Below are positions 47,761 to 60,169 of a stretch of 64,000 nucleotides of DNA, piece after piece. The notes beneath the pieces were generated by a model. The model did not search any database and had not been told where the DNA came from. It worked only from the letters and a program-made list of their open reading frames with translations. Source of the DNA: Fasciolopsis buskii (Eukaryota > Platyhelminthes > Trematoda > Plagiorchiida > Fasciolidae). The position numbers and the translations under genes were made by a program. Positions within the stretch are counted from its first letter, which is position 1. Each line of letters opens with the position of its first letter. The DNA lies in NCBI GenBank assembly GCA_008360955.1, contig LUCM01009096.1:381363-445362 (forward strand), given 5' to 3'.

Positions 47761-48539
47761 TTTGGTAACAGACAATGTTATGGTGTCAAGAAGTGCGGGT
47801 GCGTAAAGGTGAGAGGGCAAATAGACAGGCTATTTGGCAAAGTTGATTTTAAAAGTAGATCGATAGTCGGGTAGAATATGTGCTTAGCAGCATAAATACC
47901 TTCAATATAGGTCCAAGCAGGAGTTGAATATGTTACGGTCCATGCTTGAAGCAAATATTGACAGAAGGGTCAGCGAGGGATGAGCTCACAGGTCAATGGC
48001 AAAAAAATTAGGGCATACTTGCATCTACGGAAACGGTTCTTATTATGCTAAAATACTATGATAACACCCTGGATTGCAAAATGCAGCAGCGAGAGCAACT
48101 GAAATCGAGGAACGGGGTACCGAAATATAATTCGTGTGGATGCTGACGCGAAAATTAATCCAACTTTCTGTCCAGCACAACGGGGTTCTCCTCTGCGACT
48201 TCCAACTCGCTATTACCTCTTCTTAGATGGTCTGTCGCGAAGTCCACTCTCTTTTTCTCGTGCGCACTCTTCGCCAGCCTGTTCCCCCTTTGTGTCCGAC
48301 GCACGCCGCTTCATTTTCTGATTACCCTGTCTCTTTGCACGGTCAATCTCTGTTACCGTTAGCTATTTATCACATACATTTTTTTGGTTTTCTAACTTAC
48401 TTCTAAGCGGCCTTGGGTTTCCTTCGGTCGTTTTATGTGATTTTGACCTTTTCCCTTCAATCCATCTACGTTACTGCGAGAAAAACAACCGCAATCACCC
48501 CAACGTTTTCTGTTTCTGCTGTTTCAGGCAATGCAAGGC
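47761..48539. other. Non-coding; pyrimidine- and GC-richer segment at 48120-48500
   Basis: Part may be the 5' UTR of the minus-strand LINE. The stretch 48120-48500 is rich in C and T, with several CG dinucleotides, unlike its surroundings. It could be a promoter or first-exon region for the plus-strand candidate exons that follow. No motif settles this. Confidence 0.25.
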
Positions 48540-48901
48540 GATGAGATTAGACCGCAGAGCCAGCACCATTCTTCAAACCTGTTTAACCTTTCCAGCGCAC
48601 AAAGAAGTGGACATTCTGCGACACATTATCTGGTGGGATAACAAGATGGGCCAGAAGCGAATGTCAATCACCGGAATATTGTTCAAAATGATACCATCTT
48701 GCCGCTCTGTTAAGCTACCACTTCAACGATGCCTGTCGGAGCTGAACTGCTTCAATGCTTAACAGGACTTAATTGCAATTATCAGTTCCTCCTCGGTTTC
48801 CCTTTTTAATCCAACTCCACCTCTTTTGTTTAGTATCCAAACAAATCGATTGTGGTTTGCATTACGGTTTTCTTTGAGATATGCCAATCGGCTTACTGTA
48901 G

Positions 48902-49098
48902 GTGCCGCTAAGAGATTTACTAGAATTAGTTCAAACCACGCTGGTCAAATGCTCAGAAATTGATATCCCAGTAGCAGCAGAACGACTTGGTTTTGTGACA
49001 GAATCCTGCCTCAGAAATTTCTGTTCCATTTTTGGAGCAGAGGGAGGACTGGATAAAATGTGGTTGGCGGTCTGCTACATTGACTTCCCGAATCGCAG
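48902..49098 (+). CDS. Candidate exon of an unidentified gene
   Basis: A 197 bp stretch is open for 65 codons, preceded by a pyrimidine-containing acceptor ending CTGTAG and followed by a CGCAG|GTAATT donor. The product (RDLLELVQTTLVKC, then IPVAAERLGF and GLDKMWLAVCYIDF) is helical and looks like real protein, but I do not recognise the family. It would leave two bases for the next exon, which fits the next candidate at 52304. Composition and splice flanks are the only support. Confidence 0.35.
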
Positions 49099-52000
49099 GT
49101 AATTGCTGAAAAAATTGAGATTTAATGGTGCGGCCAATGAGTTGTCAAAAGGCCATCGCTGCAATAAAATCTACCATATCAGGGTACAATAAAGCACATA
49201 AATTTTCGCGATGGATAACGGACTTTCGTACTAGCAGAGACGGATGCGAACCCTAATATATGTCGACGATCTATAAAACGCAAGCAAGTGTCCCAGATGT
49301 ATATTTGCCGACAAGACCAAGGTCCTATGGAGCCCAGAAACATCAATGGCATGAAAACATTCACTTGAAATACGGCAGTGGATGCTTGCGCAATATTCAC
49401 CAATGAACGTGGCTAAATGCTTCAGTTTACCGTAGATTATTCTGTAGCAGCACCATTTTAGTCGAAAATGTTAGATGACTTAAGAAAAATTGTTGCACTT
49501 ACCATCCTGTGAGTTTTAAATAAAAATTCATTCAGATATGACCTTAGCACAATATGATAAGATGCTCAGGAAGTGGGCTAAAACATTTTCCCGATTTGTC
49601 AATGCGTTTGTAAAATAAGGAAGAGTGAAGATATTATAGGCAATTGTTCTGCAGGGTATGAAAAGAAAAACGGATAGCGTTGAAATAAGGTAGCTGCAAA
49701 TTAAAAGGTCGTTGCGCTGGGAATGCGTAGGATCTAAAATGCTTTTCTGGGCACATCTCTCATATACTGACAAGTGCTGACTGCAAACATTTGGGGGTCA
49801 ACTAGGTCAGTGGTATGATAGACACATGGCTAATCAATAATAGGCCCCGGTGAAGAATTTTAATTTTCATAAGTAAACCTGGAAATATACCAGGGTAATT
49901 TTATTGGCGCGATGCTGAAAAAATCCTTATTTGGAAATCTTGCAACTGCCACAGCATCCCACTATGCAAATCTGACTGGGTTGTAAGTGAGATAATCGAC
50001 GAAAGCATGGTTGATGCTGTCGCCATCCCCAGAATATTTTACACAACTTTCTTCTTCCCATGCAATAGAAAACTTATCCGCTATAGGAATCCGCTTTTAT
50101 TGGCAATCGAGGTCTCACTGACAAATGCATAGTTGATGCGTTTGATTCCAGCTTTTGATGAATGAGAACCTACAACATACCTCAGTTAACACGGGATTTG
50201 TAGGAGTGCTTCTAGCTCCTCCTTAAGGATTTCACCATCTGGGAGGAGATACGGCTATTTGAGATAAATGACTTCAATGTTACAGCAGATATCAAAGATT
50301 TCGCCGTCCGTCCCTGAAAAATATCTGACCATCTTTCTGCAGCGATTCAAAAATAGACCATATAGACGCTTGGGAAAGGTATTATTAAAGATTATTGAGA
50401 TTCTTTTGGAGAAAAGCTCGAAGGAAATTTGCATTTGATTTGTTTGCTTGAAGGAACGGAAGGCTGACCTAGATTATATCTTGGTCCTTATTAGAAATAC
50501 TAAATGAAAGTGAAGTACCGGGATTCAAGGAAAATGAATCGGGTGGCCTGTGATAACCCTGTCTAAAATGGAGCCGTCTCTGACGGCAGTGAAGCAGAAG
50601 CCAGTCAAATAAAACAATCATTATTAGGATTGATGCATCATTGGAATCACCTACCATACTATGCAGGATACCCTTGAGAAGGGAAAAACACGCACTAGAA
50701 AAAGGATGAAAAATGCCATTGTATTGCAAGCTAGAGGGGGGTCATATGAAGTTTGTCGTTATTTTACCTTTATTACAGGAAGACCTGGAGTAACATCGCG
50801 TTCGAGACATCCAGTTCCAAATAGCGGGTAAACATAAATCGCTTCAAGCTTGCCAGACCACAGAGAAATTATTTACTCTGCTGCACCGCCTACAATCTTC
50901 TTTTTGGTGTAGTCTGGAGCTGTCCGTTGACACAAGTGAACCAGCAACGTCCGGGTTCACCCACGATTCTTGTATGCAGATGACACACGCGTGAAGATCG
51001 ATAGGTGATTTACATGCAAGAGGAAGATCCGAAAATTCCGTAAATCATGAACGAATGTTGGTATTCAACAATGCCAAATGGATACGTTAGCCGGAAAGCT
51101 AGACTTAAGAGCCGCCAGCCAGCCATCGCCAGTGCCTCTGCTGGATGTACTGAAGTATCCTTGAGGTACAATAATGTTTGCAACCTTGATGGCACTATGA
51201 CCTTTATCCACAAAAAACAATTAAAACGAATTAATACTAATATTCTTGTAAGCATTGGCAAAGTGTCACACCTACCACATACTTTTAAAATTCCTCGTTC
51301 TTTTTTGGGCAATTTTGACCTATGATCTATTTGATTATAATTTGGACGACTTGGTGTTTAAAATTAATTGGGCGCTTATGAATTGTGGTTCCACAAGAGA
51401 TGCTTAAGCCTGCAAAGAATGCTTTGCAAACTCCAGGGCCGTTATGGGTGGCTGAAAGAGTTTTGGCCGAGTTCTGAAAATCTGACAAGAGGGCGTGCCG
51501 CACTAAGAGAGCGTCTTAGGCAAAAGTAGTTCAAAGAGCCTGAAAGCACCGAGATAGTAATTGCGATGAATAAAGTTTGGAGTAGCATGTCTTTTGAGTA
51601 AGCTGCTAGAGCACCAAGGTCGAGGATCCAAGCCAAAGCGACGGGGACCTGAAGAACAGAGCGACAATTGAGAATATAGTGCCTGGGACGAGAGCTGCAC
51701 CGCAAGTCGGAAAATAGTAATTCCTACGAAATAAAGACATAAGCAAAAACCACCAGCGAAAAACGAAAGACTAAACTAGTTTCAGTGATCTCCGCCTATG
51801 GTTGGGACAGCCGTGCACAGAATTTTGGGTTCTGAAAAGAAACTAAGCACCCATCACAGCAAGAAGATTGAAACAACTCGTGGCGTATGCCGCTCAAACG
51901 ATTGGCGAAGGTTCCTTGGCCGTAATGGAGTTGGATGAGAGGAGGGTACTGTAAACGAGAGGAATGGTAGCCGGATCTCAGGTGACCCCGAGGCTCAGCC

Positions 52001-52303
52001 ATCTGTTACCGGCCCCCAATCACGACACTAGATGCAGAATGCGTTTCCGCGGTGGCGAGGGCCGAATCCCCAAACCAAAACACGTTGCTTGTCGCTAATA
52101 TACTTTTACTTTCCCATTGTTTTGCAGCATCTCATTTCACACTCCAGTGAGCCTCTGCAATAACTTAAGGATGTTCCCACCCCTTTATCCTTTTCGATTT
52201 CTATCATTTGCCATTCCTGTGCACCATCCCTTTAAAAATTTGACCTTGCCTTTGTATGCCTCTTGAAAATCTAGAAATATTCATTATTATAATTATTAAA
52301 CAG

Positions 52304-52444
52304 CCGTCCGGGTCTTTACCCACACGGCGAATTTTGGCAACGTTTAAACTGTGGCCCACTTGCCTATGAAAGAAATCTTGAAAAAGCCGATTTTGCTGTT
52401 GATTTCAGAGTAGTAAATATGACAAGCCAACTGCATGAGATTCT
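52304..52444 (+). CDS. Candidate exon of an unidentified gene
   Basis: Between an AAACAG acceptor and a GTAACA donor, 141 bp are open in the phase left by the candidate exon at 48902. The product contains RPGLYPHGEFWQRL, LAYERNLEKADFAVDF and MTSQLHEIL. The minus strand of the same region is also open for 74 codons, so the strand is not certain. Function is unknown. Confidence 0.25.
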
Positions 52445-52640
52445 GTAACACTGCAGGACACAGTCTGGACAGAATTTGGACCAAAACTGGAATTTTGTGC
52501 TTTCCAAGGCAAAGCGACAAGAAGTAGAGTACCAGTGAGCTTTCTCCCATGGCTTCCATATCCTTCATTTTAGCTGCGAAATCCTACGACGTGTAATATC
52601 GCGCATCGCCAGGGTGAGAGGAGCTACTCCCTTACGCTAG

Positions 52641-52805
52641 CAAGGGACACGGAACTGGAACTGAAATAATTGGATACCCAACCGGAGTTCCGATCAATGG
52701 ACTGGTGTCGGCCGAAATTTGTCCTTTGAAACCCGAACCGAACGGAATTCCCTCCATCTTTCCCGCTGCCAGCAACCAACCAACAAATAATTTTTTGTGC
52801 ACTTA
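52641..52805 (+). CDS. Candidate (terminal) exon of an unidentified gene
   Basis: After an acceptor ending CGCTAG, the plus strand is open to a TAA. It encodes a Gly- and Pro-rich segment with GTEIIGYPTGVPINGLV and PNGIPSIFPA. The phase agrees with the candidate exon ending at 52444. It could be the last exon of that hypothetical gene or a chance frame. Confidence 0.2.
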
Positions 52806-52858
52806 ACATGGTAATACGTGAATTTTCATCCAGTCCTCTAGACGTCTAGGTGTTGCAG

Positions 52859-53052
52859 GGCACCCATGAGTCCCGAACAGATAAATGCGATAGCAAGTTT
52901 GCACTTTTCGGATTCACAAAAGATCGGAATGTACTAGAGCATGTACAGCGGAAGGCGGCGAAAAATGGCAAGCATCTTCAATGTCCTTTATTCCCAATGT
53001 CTGATGCTGATTGTTTTTGGCCTTCACTTATTAGAGACTTGCGGAATGAGAG
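52859..53052 (+). CDS. Candidate exon of an unidentified gene
   Basis: 194 bp are open between a strong acceptor (TTGCAG) and a GAGAG|GTAATA donor. The 64 codons include KFALFGFTKDRNVLEHVQRK and DADCFWPSLIRDL, a mixed-charge globular-looking sequence. A GTAATA donor 48 bp upstream directly after an ATG (52808-52810) could make this the second exon of a gene, with a tiny intron as in EXOC3. I do not recognise the product. Confidence 0.35.
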
Positions 53053-55439
53053 GTAATATACATTTAATGTTCAGTTTGTTTCCACGGGTCTTGCAGATAA
53101 ACTTCCGCGGGGCCTAACCTAAACACTCCTTGAGAGCGCTCCACAAAATTATACTACCATGCTCCTGGAACAGACGCAAAAGTCTTGGAGCATGGAACAG
53201 TCTCTCACTGCTTCACTTTACCACAAAAAGGTTGCTGAGGCGAAGTCTACGCGGATTTTCAAATTTTTACTGAATAGGTTTTGTGGTCTTAGCCATCCAG
53301 GTCCACCACTGTTGGGCTCGCCTTAAAGTGATGAAAAATGAGATAAAACGGAGAAGAAGGTATGCAGCTTCGGACTTAAAATTTGGTGTTAACTTCTTCG
53401 TTATTGGTTTATGTCAACGGAAAGGGTAATACTCAGTCGCTTTCCTCAAGACAAAACTTTCACGTAGTAAAATTTTCTCGCCATAAGAATCAGAGGTGGA
53501 CTATTTCATGCCCTGCAGCAGGAAATAGACTGGACGCGCAGGAGATTTAAAAACACAAATAACGACATAAAAGATAAAATAGCCTCTGCCTTTTGTCATT
53601 TCAGCAAATTGAGGCATAAAGACAAAAGCCAAATGCCAAGAAAGGGCCGGTTCACCGGCGAGTCACTGATGCAAGAGCCAGTCGGACCCCATAAAAGCAT
53701 TTGATATGTAAAATGCCAGAGATTTTGAACCTGAAAGGTGTCTGGTGCGCAATGTGGACGACCCAGGCTAAGGGTGTTTGACATCGATGAAAACAGATGT
53801 CCATTGCTTGGACTGGCACCAAAGGGAAGAGCGCATGCTGCTTACTCCGGACCAGCCTTTCAGTACCGGCAGGGTGACATGTAAGTCAGTGCCCATTAAA
53901 ATTGACCCAAGCCATAAAAACTAGGCGCCATGCCTATTCATCAGTAACCGAAAGCCGAAAGCAGCAGCGGGTGAGATAAACAAAACCACTGTGTTCAGGC
54001 GGGCCAAAAGTTGACGTTAAGGCGGCAAGGACGTGTAATCAGTTTAGCACCTTTACTTGCTTGTTAAAAAACGACAGATCTGAGCGACATTCAAAATTCG
54101 GCAGTTTCCAGTCGCCATGCTTGCTGGCCCCCACCATTCCCTGTGCTTAAAAAGTCGCCCACAGTGGAATATAATACAGGAATTCTCCCAAAGCAAATGA
54201 ATTCGTCTTGTTGAAACAAACCTTGTTTCTGAAGAACCCAAACGGTTATCTCCAGACGAAACTAGGTCAGCATCCTTGATTCCCCCATTCTCACTCCTCA
54301 TCGATATCTCTATTTCCATTTTAGACACTGCCGACCTCACACTCTCTTCGTGATCACAGAGTTTTATGTGGCTATTCTTCCGTCCGTGACAGTCTCCACA
54401 TGACATACCTGCTGGTCCAGACCGTTTATTTTGCTTCAGAAGCCTGGTTTCCTAACTCGGACCATAATTCACGATTTCTACACTGTGAGCTTAGCCAGGC
54501 TGTAACGCATCTGTCTCCCCGAGCTCGATAAGTATTTACACCGACTGTCGTTGTTCTTTGTTCGTCCACCGGAATACCGGTTCAATGCCCTTAACTCATG
54601 AGCGTAGACGCTCCACACGCTAGGTTGCCGTGTCCATCTATCTATGCAAGCCAAAAAAAGCGGATTGCTGAAAACAACAGCCACCACCTTTATGTTTTTG
54701 GGTTGCACTACACGTACTAGTATTTCTTTCTTGTGATCCGCTCGTAAGTTTGATGGCTCTGAATTGCAGCTGCGTTACACCGCTCCCTGCAGTGAGTCCT
54801 CTTTTAGGTTTTCTAATCAACTAGGGTGTTTTTGTAGTAGTCTTAACACATTCAGAGCTTTTTCCTAGTCAAATAGAAAATTTGCCAAATTGTTCTGGAC
54901 ACCTTATTTGGAGCTGATCTCCGAGTAAAAACTCTGCTGATTTTCTAATTGAGATCCAACTGCAACACTCAGCTTTGACACGACGTTCTATTGAACGCCT
55001 TTATATTGTAAATCGTAAGCAACATCGATCTATCCTTCTCTCTTTTCACGGTTCATTGCACCTAGCGGCCTATCTACTCGTTTTCTCGTTTACCAGTCCC
55101 GTCACTTATCGTCACTGTCCAGTCACCCAAAATCAACGCAACACATAGACTGCTGGATATCATTCCCGTATCGTCACATTTTCGCAGTTTCCGGCCATCC
55201 TCCTTAGCGGTCGTCGGAATTAGCTGTATTTTATACTCTGTATTATTTAAATACTGCTTAAAACGTTTTTTGACGTAGATAGAGCCTTCCTCTCCATATA
55301 AATTGTCAAAGTGTTCCATTTCTTTTTGACTATATTTTGAATGATCTTTGACTGTCACCATACTGGTGTTGGTACAATCTCAATTTAGATAACAACTCCT
55401 TAGATTTCTCCAAAACCTCTCGCCCAGTTTCCATTCTGC
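53053..55439. other. Mostly non-coding; two unassigned minus-strand frames
   Basis: Minus-strand frames at 54406-54053 (117 codons) and 55361-55074 (95 codons) are the longest. The second begins with a true ATG and encodes a charged sequence with KKRFKQYLNN. Neither has a domain I recognise or convincing splice flanks. The second lies just upstream of the plus-strand LINE. Confidence 0.25.
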
Positions 55440-55689
55440 TATTTGACAAAACTTTTGGCGCCCCCAACTGCATCCCTTATACTACAACCATACAGCCGTA
55501 AACATCGTCCTGCTTTGTTAAAATGGCGATCTCTAGGCCTAAACGTGCCAAGATCGGGGCAGCTGGACGCACCGCGTCCGCACACTCACAACCTATTCGC
55601 CGGCCTCCAGCGTGCACTGTTAGTCTCACAGACGTGTTCGTGGAGACTAATTATGATGTACTGAAATAAGAGCAAGCAATGCATGAGAT

Positions 55690-57100
55690 AAATAAAATTT
55701 TACTGATAGAATCTGTGATTAAAACGCTGCTTCCTCTTACCTACCCAACTAAGACGACCGAAAACCCTCTATGCGAACATCTTGCTAATGACTGTCAGGC
55801 TATCGACTCAATATCATCAGAAATTAAGCAGCAAGGTCGTCTAATGCTGTGGTTTACAATGACCCTGACAGCACTCCACTAGATTCGTTCAGAAACACTG
55901 TCCTCTCTGCTCGCAACATGACAGCCCACCCCTACCACCGTTTAAGACTACGTAAACGAATGTTCAGTAGATCATGTCCAGTATTTTTCCAGTTCCTTAG
56001 CTCCGCTGCTGCAGAGCAATTTTTGAGGAGTGAAACCAAGATAGCCTCAACTACCCCGTTCAGGTCCATAAAAATAACCCCCGATAAAACCCTTATTCAA
56101 AGGAAGGCCCTCAGACTGTATGCAAGTGAGAACTCAAAAACGGTTCCACCAAACAAAAATTCCCCCAAGCTACCCGGCATAGCTTGGTAACTAAACCGGT
56201 CCCTGTGGCCCCACCACAGCCACAGGAAAGTGTTGACTTAGACAGCTCATTACCGTCTCCTTTGCCACGGCCATCACGGAAACTCCCGCATATAAACCCC
56301 TCACCTACGACTTTCTCCGTGGGCCTCAATAACCTCTCTTCTCTCGCAAAGTAAAAATATCTAGCACCAATCAAAACTCGCCCTGCCCCATCCAGACCCT
56401 TAAGGCAATAGTTACTGATGGTAAACCTGCGCTTACACCATCAACAAGCAACACACCACCCCCCGGTGGAACAACGCCGGTGTTATTAGCCCGGCGACCG
56501 AAATACTCCGGCCCCACCCTATTCCATCCCATTGTTAGTCCTATCACCCCGGTGACTCAACTGCCTGACTTTAACCGCGGTGACTTTCTATTGCCCACCG
56601 TTCGCTTCAAAGGGACCGAAAGGTCACTACCGAGGGAATTTCCGAGCCGGAACAAAACTCAGATTCGCACCGTAGATTTAAAAGTTCTAGCGATGCGCCA
56701 GCTGTTCCCCGCCAAAGTCCTTCGCTGTTGCGTCAGATTTCCCAAGACATCTGTCTCTGGCCTCCATTAAGCAAACCTCCACCGTCATGTCGGTACTATC
56801 GCCAACGTCCGCTTACCAGCGCCTCGACCCAAACACAGGGACCGCGCCTCATTCCACGAAAGTCTGTTTTTCGACCACACCTGCCCAGCCAGAATAGTCC
56901 CTCTTCCTCCCACCTCCCGAGCCACCACCGCCACCCCTTTTTTTCGTACCCTAACCCACTCCCGTTCTGTCTTCCTTCACACTGGTCCCCCCAGTACTTC
57001 GGGTTACCCCCATGCTACCATAATGAAGAACGCTATATGCCCTCGTTTCTCCTCACCTCCACCTTATTCTGTCGTATCTCATTCAACGCCCACTAAAATA
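55690..57100 (+). pseudogene. LINE ORF1-like region
   Basis: A short helical segment with AIDSISSEIKQQ shifts frame near 55850. It leads into VVYNDPDSTPLDSF, VFFQFLSSAAAEQFL and KITPDKTLIQRK, which correspond to VVFYLPDRLPLPLV and KIFTDKTPFQRD in the other copy. It is followed by a Pro-, Ser- and His-rich stretch (56728-57096). Frames change at least three times. Confidence 0.55.
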
Positions 57101-57319
57101 GAACGAATTCCATATGCTGACCCAACTATTCCCATTACAATTAACCCTACACTCACCGTCTCTCTATTTTTGCAACCCCATCACTCACCCCACCTCGAAG
57201 GCAACATGCCCTTCTCTTTCGCACTAATTAACTGTCGTTAAATCCTAAATAAATTCACTCACATACGACGATTGGTGCGTCTTCCAACCTAAGAGTGCGA
57301 CTTCTCTTGCGGGATACCA

Positions 57320-57800
57320 ATCATTTAGAGATACTAGAAACGACCGCCGTGAGGGTGGTTGCCTTGTATATATAAGGTAGGGTCTATCAGTCTCCGTTCT
57401 TGCGCATCCTACAATCGAAATGATCCAAGAATCGGTATGGCTCACTATCAAAGTGTCGTTTTGTGTTATCCAGGCTGCCTGTATCTATCGCCCTCCAGCT
57501 CATACTGAAATTGGGCTCCCCCTCTTAGCGGACGCATTTAACTACCTTGCATCCCTCCCATCAACATCGGAAATCATTGCCGGAGACTTCAATCTCCCTG
57601 GCGTAACCTAATCTATAATTACGGCTCCACCAAGCTTAACATCTTTGTCTCACATCTACATCAGGGGGTTGGGTACAGCACGTAGTGTCACCCACCAGAA
57701 ATAATAACATATCAGATCTCATTTTTATACACATTGACCACCACATCTTGTTTCACGTCGAAAGTAAATTTCCAGGGAGAGACCATATGGTAGTTTACGG
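57320..57800 (+). pseudogene. CR1-like endonuclease domain, partial
   Basis: RREGGCLVYIR appears just before a stop at about 57380. ACIYRPPAHTEIG, then IIAGDFNLPG, lies in the frame 57420-57611, and later SDLIFIHIDHH with PGRDHMVV. The GDFN motif is intact. The N-terminal TETW block is not readable, so it is incomplete or highly decayed. Confidence 0.65.
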
Positions 57801-58326
57801 TGGAACCATGTCCATGCCCCCTACCTAACCCTCCTATTGATGCAACTCGTCAGCCTTATCTAAACTGGCATAACTTTTCCTCTCTAGAACACCAAAGTGA
57901 CTGGGGAAGCTTTGTCCTAGCGACTGACCCAAAGACGGCTGCAGATGAGTTTTATCGCAACATGGCCGGTTGCATCCTCGAAACTGACCATTATAGAACG
58001 AATGAACAAAAAACTTCACAACTTGCTTCCTTGGAAATCAAATGTGCTAAGTTGCAATGGTACTTTTTCTTGGCACATGACTTTTCCAAGTTCATTCTTT
58101 TGCACCATCTGTCCGACACTATCTCTCGCCTAAGTGAATCTCTCCTTCGGAAGGAAGAAGCAAGGGCATTACGGCATATCAGTCACCCCATAATACTTTC
58201 AAAACTATATAAATTAAGATCCCATGATTGCAAACCATCAGTGAACTTCTTGGTCTTGCCTAATGGGGAGTCTGCGACAACCCCAAAAACATAGCTGAGG
58301 CGTTCAATCAATATTTTGCCTCCTCC

Positions 58327-59133
58327 ATGGCCCCAGCTCCAGTTAGCGACCCGCCCGAGCTACAGAAAATGATTAACTCCACCTCATCTTCTGTGTCCTT
58401 TGATGTTAAGACTATTGAACGATATTTAGCTTATTTCAAACCAGGGTCCTACCAAGGCCCTGAAGCCATCCATTCATCAGCTGTTCTTATTTGCAGCCCT
58501 GACCCAACTTTGCCACTGCTCAACCTCTTCACACTTTCAATTGAATCTGGTGAAGTTTTGGTCAACTGGAAGCACTCTGTAATAACCCCTATCCATAAGA
58601 AGGGGTCTGTGCATGATATGTTTGTTTACCGTCCCATCAACCAAACACCTGTTATATCCAGGGTTATGGAGAAGGTGGTAAAACGATCCATCGTGGACCA
58701 CGTCTTAGCTTCCAACCCCCTTAGCTCCAAACAGCATGGATTTTCCCAATCCCTTTCTCCCTCTACCTGTCACTTTGACTTCCTGAACCTTCTAACCAGC
58801 CAAGCGAACAAGGGTATGGCATTCGCAGTCATCTACCTCGATAAATCTAAGGCCTTCGACTGCGTCCCTCATCTGCACCTTTTATTCAAAGTAAGCTCCT
58901 CTGGCATCACCGATTCTCTTCTATCCTTGCTCTTGTCTTACCCAATCCAAAGATCAAAGGTGGTCTCCATTGACGGCATTACCTCCAATCCCAGACCTGT
59001 CACTAGTGGCGTCATAACGGGCAGCGTACTTGGTCCCCTGTTTTTCCTTATGCACATTAATGATGCACTAGATTCAGTATCTCACGGCGTCTCTTTCCTG
59101 TTTGCTGATGACAAAACTAGTTTACCCTCTTAA
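58327..59133 (+). pseudogene. CR1-like reverse transcriptase domain with intact FADD
   Basis: A 268-codon frame contains most RT motifs: PISR-type NQTPVISRVMEKVV, HGFSQSLSPSTCHFDFLNLL, YLDKSKAFDCVPHLHLL, TSGVITGSVLGPLFFLMHI and FLFADDKTSL, with FADD at 59101-59112. The two catalytic positions are preserved. The frame ends 21 bases later and continues in another frame (59102-59383). The linker and the rest of the element are broken, so the copy is inactive despite its conserved palm. Confidence 0.85.
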
Positions 59134-59697
59134 ATCAAATGAAGTTAGTACTGCCGATAGAGACATTTGTGCCGATTTGTCTGCCTTAGAAGACTGGTGT
59201 ACCTCCTGGATGATGAGCTTCTCTGTCAATAAGAGCGAAATGCTCACATATAGGTGTACACTACCTAAAGATTTAATTTTGTTACGTGGATCTCCTATTG
59301 CGTGTAAAACCACAATCCGTGACCTTGATCTCAATTACTTAGCCTCTAAATTTCTCAGAGCATGTAATTATTCAGTCGGCTAAAGCTAGGGAAAAATGTA
59401 AGTCTGATTTTTCGCACAATGAAACTACCCAACAGCATCCCCAGCGTTTATAAAACATACATTCGACCAATCCTTGAGTATGGCGCTTTGATATACTCTA
59501 GCATGTCAGTCCCATCGGATCTCCATTGTAAGTATTCAGAGATGCTTCACCAAGCAAGTGATAGGTTGGTCGACGACTCTGAATTAAAAGGGAGGCTGTC
59601 TAGCCCTCAAACTTCAGCCACTATGGCCACGGCAGGGGTACGGCAAGTTACATTGAACAAGCAGATAAACATTTTGGTACGAAATGAGAAGAAATAG
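59102..59697 (+). pseudogene. CR1-like thumb and C-terminal domain, truncated
   Basis: The frame 59102-59383 carries LEDWCTSWMMSFSVNKSEML, the block after the palm, and RDLDLNY. After another shift, 59419-59697 has MKLPNSIPSVYKTYIRPILEYGALIY. The sequence then stops resembling LINEs near 59640-59700, well before the usual C-terminal LWN block. Confidence 0.75.
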
Positions 59698-59782
59698 CAA
59701 AACTGGCTTATCAAAAGGAACAAAGTGTTTATACGCACCGACGATGCGTATCGCAGGTGCGGAGTTCAGCTGGTCCTTGGTG

Positions 59783-59813
59783 GCGGGGGTATTTACGGAA
59801 CTTCCACCCCCGC
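59783..59813. repeat. GC-rich hairpin
   Basis: GCGGGGGT (59783-59790) and ACCCCCGC (59806-59813) are perfect inverted arms around a 15-base loop, in otherwise AT-rich DNA just past the LINE truncation point. It could mark a transposon end or a structured RNA. It is not followed by a T run. Confidence 0.5.
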
Positions 59814-60169
59814 GAAACGGCCATGTTTTTGGGGGCGTTCAAACCGTTCGACGTAACTCATCCACCCGCGATAACTGATAATGACAACTGTCCATCCCGC
59901 GGAAACTGGTAACGGTTGCTGTTAAATGTCAGCTGTTTTGATTTTTCAACGTGGTGAAAAAGTGATCAATCAAAAGGAGCGAAGCTAGGAGGATAATACT
60001 GATGTTATTTTGAACAACAAAAAATGTTCATTTAGCATGCCAAACCCGTAAAAAGTATTGGCTATGATAGTGAAAATGACCCTTTTGTGTTGCGTATTTT
60101 CGTTGATGGCTGGGAAATTGAAAATGTATACAAATATCTGTCTGCCTCAAGATAGCGAGGATGTCTACC

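Larger units (their letters stand above)
55440..59697 (+). mobile_element. CR1/Jockey-like LINE, plus-strand copy, missing its 3' end
   Basis: In order: ORF1-like region (about 55690-57100), endonuclease (about 57320-57800), linker (57800-58294), reverse transcriptase (58327-59133) and part of the C-terminal domain (59102-59697). It belongs to the same broad family as the minus-strand element at 41-47.8 kb, since ORF1, endonuclease and RT blocks correspond. The copies are clearly diverged, so this is not a recent duplicate. The last blocks (FF..LWN.LP), 3' UTR and AAT tail are absent. Confidence 0.8.
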
